In this document: positions 4,263-6,649 of the stretch, piece after piece
Position numbering within the stretch: the stretch's first letter is position 1
Layout of the letters: every line of letters starts with the position of its first letter
Assembly (NCBI GenBank): GCA_017547265.1
Contig: JAFYQC010000274.1
Location: 1-6,649, forward strand
Origin: Kiritimatiellia bacterium
GTDB taxonomy: Bacteria > Verrucomicrobiota > Kiritimatiellia > RFP12 > UBA1067
Length of the DNA: 6,649 nucleotides
Direction of reading: 5' to 3'
The notes under the pieces: generated by a model
Told to the model about the DNA's origin: nothing
Databases searched by the model: none
The model's input: only the letters and a program-made list of their open reading frames with translations
Program-made: the position numbers and the translations under genes

Positions 4263-6649
4263 CTGTCCTCCGGGCGGTTTCTAGTCCTGTACAACTCAAC
4301 GCCAAGTTCTCGGACGGCAGAAATCGCCTCGGGATACGGCGTGTCACAGATGTCGGTCCAGCCCACCTGAAGGTACTCGCCGTCGAAACGTCCCGTCGTC
4401 GCCTGGTCGGAAAACTGATGCCAGTGGACACCGACGATCAGCGGGTTGTCGAGCGCAGAGCGCACATACGCCTTCATTTTCTCCGCGCGGTCGTCCTGGT
4501 TCGCCGCCTGGCAGGCGCCTGTTCCGAACGGCCCTCGGTCCGTCGCCCCGAAATGGAACTCCCCAATCATCACTGGCGCGTCAAGACCTTCCGGCAAACG
4601 CCAATCGTCAATCCTGTCGCGATAGATGTTGTAGCTCACCACGTCGCAGTGCTTCGCGCAGCTGCGCACGATCTCTGTGCGCGCGCCAGCAAAACGGCAG
4701 CCAAGATAAAGCAGCTGCGGGTCGAACGCCTTCACCGCCTCGCGCGTCTTGCGGAAGTATTCGTCTATGACGACGCACGAAAACCTATAGAGGTCATCCT
4801 TTGCCTCTTCGCCAGGGAGCGCGATAGACCACATGAAGTCGGCGCGGTCGGTATACGTTCGGCCCCACTTCTCCCCGAGCGCGGGAAACGAGCCGTACTT
4901 CTTTTCCAACCAGTCGGCGAACGCCGCCTTCGCGGGCTGGTCGGCGGGGGACTGCAGGATCCACTTCGCGAGGTCGGTCGGACCGCCCCAGTTTATCTCG
5001 TTGTCGACGAAGAAGCCAATGCACCACGGGTCGTGCGCCTCTCGCCCATGTGCCTCAAGTGCCGCCGTCACGCCCTTCACGAAACTCTCGTCCCACGGGT
5101 CGCGGAACTTCCACCACGCGCCGTGGCTTCCTGCAATCGGACGCGACTGGCACTCGACACGCTCGGCGTATGGAGTCCGATCCATGAGGCAGATCGCGAG
5201 GTCGGACGAGTTCGCGATCGTGTTCGCGCCCCAACTCCTGAGACGTCTATGCACGAGGTCGGAGAACTTCGCGTAGTAGTCTTCGCCGTACTTGCGGTAA
5301 AGGTTGGCGGACGAGAAGTCGTAGACGCGCGTCTCTCCGCGCGCGAGGAAGAACGGCCAGAGGAGATCGTCGTGCGTCGTCCAGAACTTCGAGAGCGGCG
5401 TCTCGCCAGGCGCGCCAGGCGCAGGTGGCAACTCCGCGAAAAAGCAATCTCGCGGGGACGTGGCGACGCCCGTGCGCGGCGTCGAGTTGTCACCGTTTAT
5501 CGGCGTCATACCCGACGAGGCAGAAACGCGCACCGGGCCGAACGACCAGAAGAGGTGCCCGTCGGGATCGACAAGCCACCACTTGCCACGTTCATCCTTG
5601 TGCGTACGAAAGCGTCCCGTCGCCTCAAGCTGAGGGCCGTCCTTCCATCCGCCAAATCTATCGCGGTCCTTCGGGCCCGGATTCGCCGCGAGGTCGCGCT
5701 CCTCTTCCTCCGCAGCGCGCCTCAGGTCGTCGTCGCTTTTAGTCTTGCCCGGCCAGTCGCGGTGCCTGAACTGCCCGTAGCGGTCGATGCATGGCAGGAA
5801 CTCGGACGTGGACATGGAGATCCACGCATCGTTCGTGTGCGGCCCCGGGAACGCCTTCATCTTGTTCTCGTACTGGCCAGGGCGATAGAACGAATCGACG
5901 ATATCCTTCGGAGACGTATTCTGCCAGTCGCGCGCAAGCATGACCGCGCTGCGGGAGACGATGGCAACGGGCGAATCCCACATGGGGACGTCCTTGAGTG
6001 TCATGACGCCCTTCTTCCATGATACGGAGTCAGCGGGAATCTCAAACACGCGACCGGTTATCATATCAACCCAGACGGGATGATCGAGCCTTTCGGGGAT
6101 GTCGAGCGTGACGGGCGAGAACGAAAGGCCCGAGTCAGGCCGTTCGCCGCAGAACCAGTAGAACCGCCAGCTCTGCCCAAGACGTTTGAAAAGGTTGCAG
6201 GCGACATCGCACCCGGCAATCTTTACGGTCTGATGTCGCTGCGGCAGCATGTCGTCGTCGAAAATCGAATAGACATTCTGCATAGCGTAATATGAAGGAC
6301 GGCGATAGACGAATTCCTTCAGGGTGTTCGACCGAACAAGCCCAAAACTCTGAAGCATAAACGTGTACTGAAGGTCAATCATCGTGAACACGCTGGACGG
6401 TATCGACCGCGCTGCGTCGCCGATTGCACGGCGAAGGTTCCACTTCGCCTGGGAGTATTCCGTCCATTCTATCTGGTTAAGCGCATGGGCGAACTCAAGC
6501 TGCGAGGGGCAACCGACCTCGCCCTGCATGATGTCGAACGCACCGCTGTAGCTCTTGACGAGCTTGCGCAGAGGTTCGGCGCGATTGGCATAGGACATGT
6601 CGGGATTGGCGTCATAAGGATGGTAGATGAAGTACGAGCCGAGGTCGAG
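4247..6649 (-). CDS. Multidomain glycoside hydrolase with GH50-like C-terminal module, 5' end missing
   Basis: Likely secreted or periplasmic glycan hydrolase. The frame stays open to the right edge (17 codons beyond the first in-frame ATG, 6598), so the start and any signal peptide are outside; 800 residues are visible, numbered from the edge. Residues 1-135 look like the end of a clan GH-A barrel: IYHPY (8-12), QGEVGCPS with candidate nucleophile E44, then a WTEYSQAKW helix and YYAMQNVYSIFDDD. Residues about 140-240 (HPVWVDMITGRVFEIP) fit an accessory beta-sandwich. From about 288 a second module resembles GH50 agarases: IDRYGQFRHRDWPGK (288-302), KWWLVDPDGHLFWSFG (356-371), FFVDNEINWGG with acid/base E551, IGEFHFGATDRG with nucleophile E697, and HWHQFSDQATTGRFDGEY (743-760). 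GH50 enzymes cleave beta-galactosidic bonds in agarose; the substrate here is not certain. GH42-like or an unassigned GH-A family is the alternative. It opens the visible gene set, upstream of the sugar porter. Confidence 0.85.
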   Translation of the reverse strand, partial: LDLGSYFIYHPYDANPDMSYANRAEPLRKLVKSYSGAFDIMQGEVGCPSQLEFAHALNQIEWTEYSQAKWNLRRAIGDAARSIPSSVFTMIDLQYTFMLQSFGLVRSNTLKEFVYRRPSYYAMQNVYSIFDDDMLPQRHQTVKIAGCDVACNLFKRLGQSWRFYWFCGERPDSGLSFSPVTLDIPERLDHPVWVDMITGRVFEIPADSVSWKKGVMTLKDVPMWDSPVAIVSRSAVMLARDWQNTSPKDIVDSFYRPGQYENKMKAFPGPHTNDAWISMSTSEFLPCIDRYGQFRHRDWPGKTKSDDDLRRAAEEEERDLAANPGPKDRDRFGGWKDGPQLEATGRFRTHKDERGKWWLVDPDGHLFWSFGPVRVSASSGMTPINGDNSTPRTGVATSPRDCFFAELPPAPGAPGETPLSKFWTTHDDLLWPFFLARGETRVYDFSSANLYRKYGEDYYAKFSDLVHRRLRSWGANTIANSSDLAICLMDRTPYAERVECQSRPIAGSHGAWWKFRDPWDESFVKGVTAALEAHGREAHDPWCIGFFVDNEINWGGPTDLAKWILQSPADQPAKAAFADWLEKKYGSFPALGEKWGRTYTDRADFMWSIALPGEEAKDDLYRFSCVVIDEYFRKTREAVKAFDPQLLYLGCRFAGARTEIVRSCAKHCDVVSYNIYRDRIDDWRLPEGLDAPVMIGEFHFGATDRGPFGTGACQAANQDDRAEKMKAYVRSALDNPLIVGVHWHQFSDQATTGRFDGEYLQVGWTDICDTPYPEAISAVRELGVELYRTRNRPEDSCLSK

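Noticed and set aside
4418..6022. Long plus-strand open frame (534 codons) opposite the hydrolase gene
   Set aside because: The product is extremely Arg-rich and without any domain; the minus strand carries conserved glycosidase motifs throughout.

Overview
The window is a compact catabolic locus in which every credible gene lies on the minus strand. In transcription order (high to low coordinate) it holds: a large glycoside hydrolase cut by the right edge; a short ORF that may be a small protein or a gene remnant; an MFS sugar porter; a glycyl radical enzyme (GRE); and, cut by the left edge, the first 39 codons of a radical SAM activating enzyme for that GRE. No rRNA, tRNA, CRISPR array or transposase was seen.

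The source looks like an anaerobic or facultative polysaccharide degrader with moderately high GC. GREs are destroyed by oxygen, so a GRE with its activase implies an anoxic niche. The GH50-like hydrolase and dispersed intergenic repeats of the CACAAAG/CTCTGCG and ACAGGATTTAC types would fit a Planctomycetes/Verrucomicrobia/Lentisphaerae/Kiritimatiellota-type genome. That assignment is inference; no marker gene is present.

Layout: 6649-4247, hydrolase with the end of one clan GH-A-type barrel, a beta-sandwich-like segment and a complete GH50-like module. 4262-4029, short ORF overlapping the hydrolase end. 4028-3875, intergenic with a GC-rich palindrome and an extended -10-like site next to the porter start. 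3874-2516, sugar porter. 2515-2348, intergenic with a 29-bp imperfect inverted repeat. 2347-206, GRE. 205-120, intergenic repeat. 119-1, activase start.

Proposed job: the hydrolase releases sugars from a beta-linked glycan, the porter imports a sugar, and the GRE with its activase performs a radical step on a product of that sugar. The GRE is the most unusual gene. Its radical-glycine loop has tryptophans on both sides of the glycine, its thiyl loop reads ACWEF instead of GCVEP, and it carries an in-frame stretch that looks like a copy of the intergenic repeat. Its substrate cannot be named from the sequence.
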